The translations under genes and the position numbers were made by a program. From positions 1 through 60,806 of the forward strand of contig JAFRPL010000016.1 of the NCBI GenBank assembly GCA_017429165.1: a DNA stretch of 60,806 nucleotides, read 5' to 3'. Positions 25,979 to 37,178 of this stretch are shown piece after piece. The stretch is from Clostridia bacterium (GTDB taxonomy: Bacteria > Bacillota > Clostridia > Oscillospirales > CAG-382). How positions within the stretch are numbered: the stretch's first letter is position 1; the number at the start of each line of letters is the position of its first letter. Below the pieces are notes generated by a model, which ran no database searches, was not told where the DNA came from, and worked only from the letters and a program-made list of their open reading frames with translations.

Positions 25979-27877
25979 CTATACGTCCGCGTTCAATTCT
26001 TCTTCCAGCGTTATATATTCGTCGTAATATCCGTCAAGCGTAGCGCGTATTTCGTTCTGTTCGGCGTCGAGCGAAGCGAGCATCACGTAATCGGCAGGGT
26101 TTTCGGCAGTTTCGGCCTCTATTTCGCCCAAACGCGCTTCCAGCCGGGCTATTTCGGTAGTCAGATATTCAAAGCGCTTTTCACGCGTGCGGCGTTCGGA
26201 TTTTTTCTTTTTTGCGTTTTCAAAAACCGTTTTTCCGGCGGCTTCTCCGGTTATTTCTTTTACTGTTTCCGATTTGCGGCGTTTCTGCAGGAATTCGCCG
26301 TATCTTCCTCTGAAATCGAAATACCCGTTTTCGTATCCTTCGCGGTCGATCTCTATGATGCGCGTTCCGAGACGGTTGATGAAATACCTGTCGTGCGAAA
26401 CGGCGAGAACCGTGCCTTCAAAGGATTCGAGCGCCGCTTCAAAAGCTTCTTTTGAAGGAATGTCAAGATGGTTGGTAGGTTCGTCGAGTATGAGCAGCGA
26501 CACCTTTTTGAGTATGAGCTTCGCTATCGAAAGCCGTGCCCTTTCGCCGCCGGAAAGCACGTTCACTTTTTTGAATGCGTCGTCGCCGGTGAAACCGAAC
26601 GATCCCAGTATTGTACGCGCCCGGACAGGGATAAGCGTTTTATCGGCCTGCAGCATTTCATCGAGCACCGTGTTGTTTTCGTCCAGCAGTTGTATTTCCT
26701 GGTCGTAGTAACCCGCATTCTGCGCGTATCCGAGCTCGCATACTCCCGAATCCGCGTCGATCGAACCGGTTATTATTTTGAGCAAGGTGGATTTTCCGCA
26801 GCCGTTGGCGCCGATCACCATCACGCGCTCTCCGCGGCTTATTTCAAAAGAAATGCCGTCGAACAGCACGTTGCTGCCGAACCGCTTTGCCACGTTCCGC
26901 ACCGAAAGCACGGAATACCCCGAGCTCTTGGATTGAAAGTTTATCTTTACGGATTTCGGCGGCGCCTTTGGCTTTTCCACGCGCTCTATCTTGTCAAGCA
27001 GTTTCTGGCGAGATTTTGCGGCTATAAAATTCTGCTCCTGCCCCCAGCGGTACTGATTGTCTATATACGCTTCAATGCGTTTGATCTCTTTCTGCTGCTG
27101 TTCGTAATGCTTCTGCTGTGTTTCTATGGCGCGGCGTTTCTTTTCCGCAAATTCGCTGTATCCGCCCGTGTACCGCGTAACGGTCAGGTTTTCCAACTCC
27201 AGCGTCTCGGTAGTGACACGGTCGAGAAAATACCGGTCGTGCGATATGATGATATATGTGCGCGGCGAAGAAAGTATAAAGTTTTCCAGCCATTCGGTCG
27301 TATCCGCGTCGAGATGGTTGGTCGGCTCGTCTAAGATTATTACGTCGCTGTCCGATATCAAAAGCGAAGCCAATGCCAGCCGTGTCTTCTGCCCTCCGGA
27401 AAGCGAATCTGCGGGGAAGGCGCGCAGCTCCGCGCCGAACCCGAACCGGGCGAGCATCGATTTGATGCGCGTTTTGTATTCGTTGCCGCCCTTGATTTCA
27501 AAATCGTGCCTTAGCTTTTCGTATTCGCTCAGCTTGTCGGGATCGTTCGCCGATTCCGCGAGTATTTGCTCCAGCTTCGATTCCGCGCATACCAGATCCG
27601 AAAAACACGCTTCCGCAACTTCATAGACCGTCCTTCCGCGGAAATCGTCCTCGGCACGCTGACCCAGCATCCCTATCCTGATCCCGTTCTGCACGTAGAC
27701 CGCGCCGGAAGTCGGCTCGGTCTTGCCGGCGACGACCGAGGCGAGCGTCGATTTTCCCGCGCCGTTGACTCCGATGATCCCCATACGCGTCCCGGCGTTG
27801 ACCGAAAACGAAACGTCTTTCAGTATGTATTCAGTTCCTATCATCAGCGACACACCGTCGCATGTCAGAATGCTCAA
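25979..27877 (-). CDS. ABC-F family ribosome-associated ATPase
   Basis: About 632 residues with two ABC domains and no membrane segments. Walker A motifs are GVNGAGKSTL and GANGCGKSTLL, signatures LSGGQKTRLAL and LSGGERARLSI, Walker B ILDEPTNHLD in both. An inter-domain linker rich in charge (EKKRRAIETQQKHYEQQQKE) and a C-terminal coiled coil are present. ABC-F proteins act on the ribosome, in translation quality or antibiotic protection. The TTG at 27877 is taken as start because GGAG (27886-27889) lies eight bases upstream and the ABC domain begins at once; the longer frame has no site. Confidence 0.9.
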   Translation of the reverse strand: MSILTCDGVSLMIGTEYILKDVSFSVNAGTRMGIIGVNGAGKSTLASVVAGKTEPTSGAVYVQNGIRIGMLGQRAEDDFRGRTVYEVAEACFSDLVCAESKLEQILAESANDPDKLSEYEKLRHDFEIKGGNEYKTRIKSMLARFGFGAELRAFPADSLSGGQKTRLALASLLISDSDVIILDEPTNHLDADTTEWLENFILSSPRTYIIISHDRYFLDRVTTETLELENLTVTRYTGGYSEFAEKKRRAIETQQKHYEQQQKEIKRIEAYIDNQYRWGQEQNFIAAKSRQKLLDKIERVEKPKAPPKSVKINFQSKSSGYSVLSVRNVAKRFGSNVLFDGISFEISRGERVMVIGANGCGKSTLLKIITGSIDADSGVCELGYAQNAGYYDQEIQLLDENNTVLDEMLQADKTLIPVRARTILGSFGFTGDDAFKKVNVLSGGERARLSIAKLILKKVSLLILDEPTNHLDIPSKEAFEAALESFEGTVLAVSHDRYFINRLGTRIIEIDREGYENGYFDFRGRYGEFLQKRRKSETVKEITGEAAGKTVFENAKKKKSERRTREKRFEYLTTEIARLEARLGEIEAETAENPADYVMLASLDAEQNEIRATLDGYYDEYITLEEELNADV

Positions 27878-27908
27878 AATATACGCTCCGCAGTATTGTA
27901 TTTGTGAA

Positions 27909-27937
27909 ATTATACCATAATTGCCCGCCATTTTCAA
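27909..27937 (-). promoter_or_regulatory. Promoter of the ABC-F gene
   Basis: Minus strand TTGAAA (27932-27937), a 17-base spacer and TATAAT (27909-27914). Its -35 lies only ten bases from the -35 of the divergent SPFH promoter. Confidence 0.75.
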
Positions 27938-27946
27938 GTGTTGTGA

Positions 27947-27975
27947 TTGACAAATACGAAAATACGTGTTATAAT
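27947..27975 (+). promoter_or_regulatory. Perfect-consensus promoter of the SPFH operon
   Basis: TTGACA (27947-27952), a 17-base spacer and TATAAT (27970-27975): an exact sigma-A consensus. Strong basal expression is expected unless a repressor acts. Confidence 0.85.
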
Positions 27976-28006
27976 TAGTCAAATCTTAAAGAAAGCAGGT
28001 ATCATT

Positions 28007-29317
28007 ATGGGACTTATCAAAGCAGTTTTAGGCGCTGCCGGCGGCTTCCTTGCTGACCAGTGGCGCGAGTATTTCTACTGTGAGGCACTCGACGCCAACA
28101 CACTTGTTACAAAAGGCATTCACCGCACCGGTAAAAGAAGCTCCAATACCAAAGGATCCGATAACGTTATCTCCAACGGTTCGATCGTCGCCGTCAACGA
28201 GGGCCAGTGCATGATCATCGTCGACCAGGGCAAGATCACTGAATTCTGTGCCGAGGCAGGCGAATTTCTTTACGATTCTTCCAGCGAGCCTTCGCTCTTT
28301 TACGGTAAGCTCGGCAAGAACCTCATAGAGTCATTCAAAGCGGTAGGCAAACGTATCGCATTCGGCGGCGAGCCTCCCAAGGACCAGAGAGTTTACTATT
28401 TCAACACCAAAGAGATCACCGATAACAAATTCGGCACTCAGAACCCCGTACCGTTCAAAGTAGTCATAAACGAACAGCTCGGTTTCAAGCTTTCCGTCGA
28501 CCTCCGCTGCCACGGCGTGTATTCTTACAAGATCGTTGACCCGCTCCTGTTCTACACCAACGTGTGCGGCAACGTCGCCGAGAGTTACGATCGTTCCAAT
28601 ATCGACGCAATGCTCAAAGGCGAGCTCATCATGGCGCTTCAGCCCGCGCTTGCGACCCTTTCCGCAGCAGGCGTTTCCTATGACCAGATCCCGGCTCACA
28701 CTAAAGAAGTGCGCGACGCTCTCAACGTCGAACTCAAAGACGAATGGGGCAAGCGCGGTATAGAAGTATTCTCAATGAATATGGGCGTTCCTTCCATCCC
28801 CGAGGAACAGCGCAAGAAGATAACCGAATGGGAAGAAACCAGCATGACTCTCAATCCCAACACCGCCGCGGCCCGTATGGTCGGCGGCCAGATCTCGGCC
28901 ATGAACACCGCTGCCGGCAACGAAGGCGGCGCTATGACCGGGTTCCTCGGTATGGGTATGGCAATGAACGCCGGCGGTGCAAACGCCGCTACGCTTTACA
29001 CAATGGGTCAGCAGAATCCTCAGGCTCCCGCACAGCCCGCTCCCGCAGGCTGGACCTGCGCATGCGGCGCGACCGGCAACACCGGCAAGTTCTGCTCCGA
29101 ATGCGGCGCTGCCAAACCTCAGGACGCTGCCGGCTGGACCTGCGCTTGCGGCGCGGTCAACAAAGGCAAATTCTGTTCTGAATGCGGAGCCAGAAAACCC
29201 GCCGACGCACCGCTTTACAAGTGCGACAAATGCGGCTGGGAACCTGAAGATCCCAAGAATCCTCCCAAATTCTGCCCTGATTGCGGCGATCGTTTCGACG
29301 ATAAAGACGTTCAGTAA
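28007..29317 (+). CDS. SPFH-domain protein with C-terminal zinc ribbons (YdjI-like)
   Basis: 436 residues. It starts MGLIKAVLGAAGGFLADQW and carries an SPFH/band-7 type domain (about 50-280: GQCMIIVDQGKITEF, FKVVINEQLGFKL, ELKDEWGKRGIEVFSMNM). After a Gly/Ala/Met-rich spacer come two near-identical CxC...CSECG ribbons (about 345-395) and a third CDKCGW...CPDCG ribbon. This is the B. subtilis YdjI-like group, linked to membrane-stress and phage-shock type responses. The ATG at 28007 is preferred over upstream frames because those lie within the promoter. It is followed by a zinc-ribbon protein, the usual partner. Confidence 0.85.
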   Translation: MGLIKAVLGAAGGFLADQWREYFYCEALDANTLVTKGIHRTGKRSSNTKGSDNVISNGSIVAVNEGQCMIIVDQGKITEFCAEAGEFLYDSSSEPSLFYGKLGKNLIESFKAVGKRIAFGGEPPKDQRVYYFNTKEITDNKFGTQNPVPFKVVINEQLGFKLSVDLRCHGVYSYKIVDPLLFYTNVCGNVAESYDRSNIDAMLKGELIMALQPALATLSAAGVSYDQIPAHTKEVRDALNVELKDEWGKRGIEVFSMNMGVPSIPEEQRKKITEWEETSMTLNPNTAAARMVGGQISAMNTAAGNEGGAMTGFLGMGMAMNAGGANAATLYTMGQQNPQAPAQPAPAGWTCACGATGNTGKFCSECGAAKPQDAAGWTCACGAVNKGKFCSECGARKPADAPLYKCDKCGWEPEDPKNPPKFCPDCGDRFDDKDVQ

Positions 29318-29325
29318 TTTATGTT

Positions 29326-30453
29326 ATGGATGGTAACCATCTCAACATAAGCGAGGAATTCTACGCAAATCCCACAATAGCAGATACACAGCGCGAGACG
29401 GACAAACATTGTCCGTCTTGCGGCGCTCATATGCACTATGACCCCGAGACCGGTATGCTCAAGTGCGATTACTGCGGCGAAAAGCGCGCGTTTGAAGACC
29501 CCGAACCGCCCAAAGTAGAGGAGATACCAATCGAGGAAGCAAAAGAGCGCGAGAGTCTGCAGTGGGGGAACTCCGTCAAAAGCGTTATATGCAAATCCTG
29601 CGGCGGCGAATCAATATACGATGACCTCAAAGTATCGGACGTTTGCCCGTACTGCGGTTCCAATCTCGTCGTGGACGCCGACGCGCCGGAGGCGATGCCT
29701 CCCAACGGCGTATGCGGATTCCGCGTCACGCTCAAATCGGCTGCGGAACGGTTCAAAAAATGGATCAAGCACCGTTTCTTTGCGCCTAATATCGTGCAGA
29801 AATCCGCCAAACCCGAAGCGTTCACCGGCGTGTATATCCCGTACTGGACTTTTGACGCCGATTCGTATTCCACGTATACCGCGCGTTACGGTATCGACCG
29901 CACCGAAAGGGACAGCGACGGCAGGACTCATACCGTCACCGACTGGTACCGTACCAGCGGCGATTTCGAGTTTTTCATAGACGATCTCCCCGAACCGGGG
30001 ACCGATCGCTATGACCGCTCCATCCTTTCGCAGATCCAGCCGTTCGACACCAACAACAGCGTGCCGTACCGTCCGGAATACATAGCCGGCTTCCTTGCCG
30101 AGCGTTATTCGATCGGTATCGACGACGCGTGGGAAAACGGCAAGGTCAGCGCAAAATCGCTGCTCGAATCGCGCATACGCAACAAGATCATGAACGAGCA
30201 TAACGCCGACAGAGTCTCCGATCTCAACGTGGATTGCAGTTTTTCGAACGTGAAGTTCAAATACATAATGCTCCCCGTATGGCTTTCCTCGTTCAAATAC
30301 AAAGAAAAAATCTATAACTTTATGGTCAACGGACAGACCGGCAAGGTCGGCGGCAAGACTCCGCTCGCAAAGTGGAAGGTCACTATCGCCGTCATACTCA
30401 TTCTGGCGCTGTTCGCGGGACTGCTCTATTTGTACGTTACTACGCAAAACTAA
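29326..30453 (+). CDS. TFIIB-type zinc-ribbon membrane protein
   Basis: 375 residues. Two zinc ribbons lie at the N-terminus: CPSCGAHMHYDPETGMLKCD with YCG, and CKSCGGESIYDDLKVSDVCP with YCG. A soluble domain of about 230 residues follows (VYIPYWTFDAD, YDRSILSQIQPF), then one C-terminal membrane segment (VTIAVILILALFAGLLYLYV). Such proteins are often mislabelled as PriA helicase from the ribbon alone; no helicase motif is present. It sits nine bases after the SPFH gene with no good ribosome site, suggesting coupling. It is the common partner of YdjI-like SPFH proteins. Confidence 0.75.
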   Translation: MDGNHLNISEEFYANPTIADTQRETDKHCPSCGAHMHYDPETGMLKCDYCGEKRAFEDPEPPKVEEIPIEEAKERESLQWGNSVKSVICKSCGGESIYDDLKVSDVCPYCGSNLVVDADAPEAMPPNGVCGFRVTLKSAAERFKKWIKHRFFAPNIVQKSAKPEAFTGVYIPYWTFDADSYSTYTARYGIDRTERDSDGRTHTVTDWYRTSGDFEFFIDDLPEPGTDRYDRSILSQIQPFDTNNSVPYRPEYIAGFLAERYSIGIDDAWENGKVSAKSLLESRIRNKIMNEHNADRVSDLNVDCSFSNVKFKYIMLPVWLSSFKYKEKIYNFMVNGQTGKVGGKTPLAKWKVTIAVILILALFAGLLYLYVTTQN

Positions 30454-30470
30454 AACAGCGGAGGTCACAG

Positions 30471-32207
30471 GTGAAACATATCAGATCACTAATGGCTTTT
30501 GCCGCGGCGTTGGCGCTGCTGTTCACGGCAGCGCTTTTTGCGCTTAGATTCGATATCTACGCCAAAGATTCCGCGGTACTTTATATCAACGCAATAAACG
30601 TAAGCGGCGCCGAAGGACATTCGCTTATCTATACGCCCAAGAAAGGCGCCAACGTCGGCACCGGCGAAACGGCGTTCTGCTGGTGGCGTTCCGCCACTTT
30701 CGAATGGAGCGACGAGGAACACGCCTATATCGTGCGCAGCGTGGACCTCACCGCCGACGGCTATAACGGCAAGAACAACTATATCCCGCAAAACGGGTTC
30801 GTTCTGCTCGTGAATATAGGCAACGATTACGGCAACATAAACTATATCAATAAGTATTCGACCGATACCTATAACGCGCTCGCTTCGGTCAAAGCCGGCG
30901 ACAAGGCGTACCTTGCGGGGATCGACCTTGAAAACGGCAAGATCGATATCTCGTCCGGCAGGCATTACGAAAAAGATTTCGTCACCAACGCGCGGATCTA
31001 TATCAACGAAAAACCCGAAGACGTCGAGATATACGAGCCCGACATTTCGGCAGAACGCCTTCCGGAAGTCGAATTGGATATTCCCGGCGCGTTTGCCGAA
31101 AACGGCGATATAGCGTTTTCGTGGCAACCGGTCGAAGGCGCCGAGTATTATATAGTCAACGTAAATACCGCGTCTGTCATACCGGACGGGCACCTCGTCT
31201 GCGCAAACGCCAAAACTTCCGAGCCGAGCTTCAAACTCGACGCTAAAAAGCTGACGGTCGGCAACAAATATACCGTCAGCGTTACGGCGTGCGCGCAGGG
31301 GAAGCGCGATTCGTTCAACGCGCGCAGTACTTTCTTCTTGGTCAGCGAAAGAGCGGCTGACAGTCCGTTCATCGGCAAGACGGTAGTCGCGTTCGGCGAT
31401 TCGCTCACCGCCATTACCGGGTGGGTCGCGATGCTCGCGGGCGAGATCGGTACCGACGTCATCAATTCCGGCGTGGGCGGAGACAAGACGACCGAAGCCG
31501 TTTCACGTCTTAAAAAAGACGTCATAGAAAAAGAGCCCGATATCGTGCTCATTATGTTCGGAATGAACGATCAGGCCATGCAGATCGCTTCAAACACGCC
31601 GCTTGTAGGGGTAAATGCGTACGAGCGCAATTACCGCAGGATTATCGATGCGGTGCTCAAGATAGGCGCCGAACCGGTGCTTATGACCTGCAACAACGTC
31701 TGTACGGCTTCCGGCTATTATTCCAAAGGTCAGTACGGCCTGGATTACGGCACAGGTAATATTCAAAACTATTTTGATGTTGCCAGAAAGCTCGCCGCCG
31801 AATACGGTATCAACCTTATCGATATAAACTCCAAGATAGCCGAGGAAGGTCTCGCAGACACTTATATATGCGCTCCCGGCGACGGCATCCACCTTTCCAA
31901 GAACGGTCAGGAATGCTTTACAAGATGGATATCCGACTATCTGTATAACGATTTCTTCGAAAGCATAAAGCAGAACGAGGAAAGCAGCGAGGAGCCGGCG
32001 CCCGAAAGCTCAGCCGGAGAAAGCGCTGCTGCTTCGGAAGAGCCAGGATCCGAACCGGAACCGGTATCCGAGCAGATATCCGCGCCCGAAGAAGACGGCG
32101 GCGGCGCCGGAACGAGTATTAAGATCATTATCGGCGTTTGTGTCGCGCTTGTCGCTTCCGGATTCGCCGCGTTATATGCCGCGCGTTCCAAAAAGCGCAA
32201 ACAATAA
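30471..32207 (+). CDS. Membrane-anchored SGNH/GDSL hydrolase
   Basis: 578 residues. Start is the GTG at 30471, five bases after GGAGGT (30460-30465). A signal peptide (about 4-27) leads into a beta-rich N-terminal part and a fibronectin-like segment (EYYIVNVNTASVIPDG). The SGNH domain has block I VVAFGDSLTA (Ser about 309), block II NSGVGGDKTT, block III IMFGMNDQ and block V GDGIHLSKNG. A Glu/Ser/Pro-rich spacer and a C-terminal membrane segment followed by SKKRKQ anchor it. It probably removes acyl groups from wall or host glycans. Third gene of the SPFH cluster. Confidence 0.85.
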   Translation: MKHIRSLMAFAAALALLFTAALFALRFDIYAKDSAVLYINAINVSGAEGHSLIYTPKKGANVGTGETAFCWWRSATFEWSDEEHAYIVRSVDLTADGYNGKNNYIPQNGFVLLVNIGNDYGNINYINKYSTDTYNALASVKAGDKAYLAGIDLENGKIDISSGRHYEKDFVTNARIYINEKPEDVEIYEPDISAERLPEVELDIPGAFAENGDIAFSWQPVEGAEYYIVNVNTASVIPDGHLVCANAKTSEPSFKLDAKKLTVGNKYTVSVTACAQGKRDSFNARSTFFLVSERAADSPFIGKTVVAFGDSLTAITGWVAMLAGEIGTDVINSGVGGDKTTEAVSRLKKDVIEKEPDIVLIMFGMNDQAMQIASNTPLVGVNAYERNYRRIIDAVLKIGAEPVLMTCNNVCTASGYYSKGQYGLDYGTGNIQNYFDVARKLAAEYGINLIDINSKIAEEGLADTYICAPGDGIHLSKNGQECFTRWISDYLYNDFFESIKQNEESSEEPAPESSAGESAAASEEPGSEPEPVSEQISAPEEDGGGAGTSIKIIIGVCVALVASGFAALYAARSKKRKQ

Positions 32208-32224
32208 CGTTTTTACCGCAAAAA

Positions 32225-32270
32225 AACACGGCTGAAAGGGAATTTCCTTTCAGCCGTGTTTGTTTTATTT
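32225..32270. terminator. Bidirectional terminator between SGNH gene and dnaJ
   Basis: A fifteen-base perfect stem (32225-32239 with 32246-32260; core ACGGCTGAAAGG) and a six-base loop, flanked by an A-run on the left and T-run on the right. It serves both convergent transcripts. Confidence 0.88.
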
Positions 32271-33386
32271 GAGCCGGTTGTTGAACCTGTTTTTCTTTTC
32301 GTAGTTCTTGCCGGAACACAGGTCCTCGAATTTCTGCAGCGCTTCTTTCTGTTTGGAATTCAGCGATTTCGGCACTTCCACGTTCACGGTGACATACAGG
32401 TCGCCGCGTTTGTCGGAATTGACGTACTTTATGCCCTTACCTCTGAGCGAGAATACAGCGCCCGACTGAGTCCCTTCGGGGATGCTGAATTCGCTGCTGC
32501 CTTCAAGCGTGGGGACCTTGACCTTGGCGCCCAACGCCGCCTCGGCGAACGTCAGCGGCATTTCACAATAGATGTCGTAATCGCGCCTCACAAAGAAACT
32601 ATGAGGCTTCACGGTAACCTCCACGATAAGATCGCCCGAAGGTCCGCCGTTTGTCCCGGCGCTGCCCTGACCGCGCAGCGAAATGCGCTCGCCGTCGTCT
32701 ATGCCCGCAGGGATATTGAATTCGAGCGTTTTCTTGCGACGCACCGTGCCTTCGCCCTTGCACTCGGGGCAAGGATCCTTTATTATCTTGCCGGTGCCGT
32801 GGCAATCCGAACACTGACGCGTGGTCTGCATCATACCCAGCATGGTACGCTGAGTCACTTTCACCGTTCCGGTGCCGTGACAGGTGTGGCACGTTTCGGG
32901 CGAAGACCCGGCTTTTGCGCCGCTGCCGCCGCAAGCGGAACACTTTTCAACGCGGTTGAACGTTACTTGTTTGCGGCACCCGAAAGCGGCCTCTTCAAAG
33001 GTGATGGATATCCCCATACCTATGTCAGCTCCGCGCGTCGCCGCCGTGCGCGATCTCGTCGATCCGCCGAACCCTCCTCCGAAGAACGAGCTGAATATAT
33101 CGCTCATATCAAAGCCCATACCCGAAGCGTCGAATCCGCCGGCTCCCATTCCGTTGGGATCCACGCCCGCGTGGCCGTACTGGTCGTACGCCTCACGCTT
33201 TTCTTTATCCGAAAGTATAGAATACGCTTCGTTTATCTCTTTGAACTTGCGTTCGGCTTCTTTGTCGCCGGGGTTGGCGTCGGGGTGATACTGCTTGGCA
33301 AGCTTGAAATATGCTTTTTTGATCTCCGCGTCCGTGGCGGTCTTCTGTACGCCCAGGACTTCGTAAAAATCTCTTTTTTCTGCCAT
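32265..33386 (-). CDS. dnaJ: Chaperone protein DnaJ
   Basis: 373 residues: J domain with HPD (KQYHPDANPGDKEAE), a Gly/Phe region with FSSFFGGGFGG, the four CxxCxGxG zinc-binding repeats (CSACGGSG, CHTCHGTG, CSDCHGTG, CPECKGEG) and the C-terminal substrate-binding domain (IPAGIDDGERISLRGQG). It delivers substrates to DnaK and stimulates its ATPase. Last gene of the hrcA-grpE-dnaK-dnaJ operon. Confidence 0.98.
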   Translation of the reverse strand: MAEKRDFYEVLGVQKTATDAEIKKAYFKLAKQYHPDANPGDKEAERKFKEINEAYSILSDKEKREAYDQYGHAGVDPNGMGAGGFDASGMGFDMSDIFSSFFGGGFGGSTRSRTAATRGADIGMGISITFEEAAFGCRKQVTFNRVEKCSACGGSGAKAGSSPETCHTCHGTGTVKVTQRTMLGMMQTTRQCSDCHGTGKIIKDPCPECKGEGTVRRKKTLEFNIPAGIDDGERISLRGQGSAGTNGGPSGDLIVEVTVKPHSFFVRRDYDIYCEMPLTFAEAALGAKVKVPTLEGSSEFSIPEGTQSGAVFSLRGKGIKYVNSDKRGDLYVTVNVEVPKSLNSKQKEALQKFEDLCSGKNYEKKNRFNNRLK

Positions 33387-33442
33387 AAGTTTATACCGTC
33401 GATAAGCGGAGCAAAAACGCTCCGCTTACCGCTTTTATGTGA

Positions 33443-35308
<1,866 letters not shown>

Positions 35309-35872
35309 TTAATTTGCTACTTTTACCATCGCGTGGCGCAGGACTTTTCCGGCCAGCATATAGCCTTTCTGAAAAGTCTGCACGACCACGGATTCTTCTT
35401 TTTCAGGATCTTCTTCGTGCATGACGGCGTTGTGGAACTCGGGATCGAACTTCTTGCCGTCGGATTCTATTTCTTCAACGCCCAGTTTGGCAAACGATTC
35501 GTTGATCTGCTTTATTATCATTTTCACGCCTTCGTTTTCGGGATCGAACGCCAGCGCCCGGTCGAGATTGTCGAGCACGGGGAGCAGCATCTTTACTGAG
35601 TACGCTATCCCGGCGGAATACGAATCGCCTTTTTCTTTGTCGGTGCGTTTGCGGTAGTTGTCGTATTCGGCGCATACGCGCACGTATTTGTCTTTGAGCT
35701 CTTCGAGCTCTTTTGCGCATTTTTCGGCCTTTTTCAGCTCTTTTTTGCGCGCTTTGGCTTCTTCCTCCGCTTCTTCGGTGGGGATATCCTCTTTGGGGGA
35801 TTCAACAGTCTCTTCTGCCGGCATTTCTGCGTTTTCCGTATCCTCAGCCGTCTTTTTCTGTTCCTGATCCAT
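35309..35872 (-). CDS. grpE: Nucleotide exchange factor GrpE
   Basis: 187 residues: an acidic N-terminus, a long coiled coil (KARKKELKKAEKCAKELEEL) and the GrpE core YDNYRKRTDKEK, MLLPVLDNLDRAL, FDPEFHNAVM and the closing VLRHAMVKVAN. It releases ADP from DnaK and works as a dimer. Its start lies inside the end of hrcA (29-base overlap), so the two are translationally linked. Confidence 0.96.
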   Translation of the reverse strand: MDQEQKKTAEDTENAEMPAEETVESPKEDIPTEEAEEEAKARKKELKKAEKCAKELEELKDKYVRVCAEYDNYRKRTDKEKGDSYSAGIAYSVKMLLPVLDNLDRALAFDPENEGVKMIIKQINESFAKLGVEEIESDGKKFDPEFHNAVMHEEDPEKEESVVVQTFQKGYMLAGKVLRHAMVKVAN

Positions 35873-36926
35873 TATGTTCTCCTTTTAATAGCTCGGTCTT
35901 GTTTTGCTCGTCAAGCTCCACGCTTATGCCCGAAGCCAGATAGTTCAAGCTTGCAATGACCTTTTTGTAATTCATCCTCTTGGGGCCTATAACGCCTATG
36001 GCGCCTATCTTCTTGCCGTTGACTTTTATGGGGCAGAACACGCAGCTCGTGTCTTTTACGGGCAGCTCTGCTTCGCCTCCGTCGTCTATATAAAGGTTGA
36101 GATTATCGCCCTTCGCACCCGAAAGCAGGTCTAAGAGTTTGCTTTGTTCTTCTATTATGGAAAGCACGCTCTTCGCGCTCGAAATGTCCGAAAATTCGGG
36201 GTACGAAAGCAGCTTGGTCACGCCGTCCACGTGGACTTCCTCTTTGCTGTCGCCGGAAAGCATATCGTACACAGCTTTTACGCAGGCAGAAGCCATGCGC
36301 GCAAGGCCGCCCAGCGATTGCTCGAAATTGATGAAGACCGGCATGGTGATCTCCTCGGCATGAAGTCCGGTCAGCGAAGCGTTCATCGCCGCCTGGATCG
36401 TCAGGAGTTCGTCTTTGGTGATCGGTTCGCGCAGCTTCACGCGCTCACTGCGGACCACGTCGTTGTCGCATATCATAACTACAAGGAAATCGTTTTCGTC
36501 AATAAAGACCGTTTCATATCTCAGCGCGGTGCGGTCAGGCGCCTGCAGGACAGCAAACGAAGCGTAGTTCGTCATCTTACTTATCAGCTTGCTCGCCTGC
36601 TCCAGCGTGTCGCTCAGCTCGGTCATTTTGAACGAAATAAGCTCGTTCAACACTTTGAGTTCATCCATGGTGAGCAGGTATTTTTCCATAAGGGAATTGA
36701 CGTAGGTCTTGAACCCCAGCGCCGTTGGGACGCGTCCCGCGGAAGTGTGGGGCTGCTCAAGGTATCCCATATCCTCCAGCTCGCTCATCTCGTTGCGTAT
36801 CGTGGCGGGGGAAACGGTGAAATCGCAGCTTGTGGTAAGGTATTTGCTGCCTATGGGTTCGCCCGAAGCAATATATGAATCGACTATGGATTTTAGTATC
36901 CTTTTCTTTCTTTCGGAAAGCTCCAT
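35844..36926 (-). CDS. hrcA: Heat-inducible transcription repressor HrcA
   Basis: 360 residues from the ATG at 36926: MELSERKKRILKSIVDSYIA begins a winged-helix domain (SGEPIGSKYL, VSPATIRNEMSELEDMGYL, PHTSAGRVPT), followed by the GAF-like and inserted domains. HrcA dimers bind CIRCE and repress the chaperone operon; GroEL assists their folding. The start is set by GGAGGTG just upstream; a longer frame runs through the CIRCE and promoter and is rejected. First gene of the operon. Confidence 0.97.
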   Translation of the reverse strand: MELSERKKRILKSIVDSYIASGEPIGSKYLTTSCDFTVSPATIRNEMSELEDMGYLEQPHTSAGRVPTALGFKTYVNSLMEKYLLTMDELKVLNELISFKMTELSDTLEQASKLISKMTNYASFAVLQAPDRTALRYETVFIDENDFLVVMICDNDVVRSERVKLREPITKDELLTIQAAMNASLTGLHAEEITMPVFINFEQSLGGLARMASACVKAVYDMLSGDSKEEVHVDGVTKLLSYPEFSDISSAKSVLSIIEEQSKLLDLLSGAKGDNLNLYIDDGGEAELPVKDTSCVFCPIKVNGKKIGAIGVIGPKRMNYKKVIASLNYLASGISVELDEQNKTELLKGEHNGSGTEKDG

Positions 36927-36940
36927 CGTTTTCACCTCCG

Positions 36941-36967
36941 TTAGCACTTTATGTGCTCGACTGCTAA
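36941..36967 (-). promoter_or_regulatory. CIRCE operator of the hrcA operon
   Basis: TTAGCACTT, nine bases, then GACTGCTAA: 8 of 9 matches in each half to the TTAGCACTC-N9-GAGTGCTAA consensus. It lies between the promoter and the hrcA start, where HrcA binding would block transcription. Confidence 0.92.
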
Positions 36968-36975
36968 CATTGTGT

Positions 36976-37004
36976 AATATAGCACAGTTTTCTGCGCTTG
37001 TCAA
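36976..37004 (-). promoter_or_regulatory. Sigma-A promoter of the hrcA operon
   Basis: Minus strand TTGACA (36999-37004), a 17-base spacer and TATATT (36976-36981), directly upstream of the CIRCE element. Confidence 0.88.
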
Positions 37005-37046
37005 TAGATTTGAAATAAAAAATGTAAATAATTTTCGCATAATTTG

Positions 37047-37073
37047 TTAGCACTTGCGTTATTAGTGTGCGAG
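37047..37073. promoter_or_regulatory. Degenerate second CIRCE-like element
   Basis: TTAGCACTT, nine bases, then GTGTGCGAG: the left half matches 8 of 9 CIRCE positions, the right half only 6 of 9. It lies 43 bases upstream of the hrcA -35, between the chaperone operon and the LytTR operon. Confidence 0.5.
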
Positions 37074-37178
37074 ACCGCTTTTTTGCTGTCGGCGCTAATA
37101 TTATTGCATTCATTCTTCGGGCGCGCGGCTTATTTTTGCATTTTACCTTCCTTTATTTGTATTTTGGGTATAGTACGC

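Noticed and set aside
29326..30453. PriA helicase
   Set aside because: Only the zinc ribbons are similar; Walker and other helicase motifs are absent and a membrane segment ends the protein.
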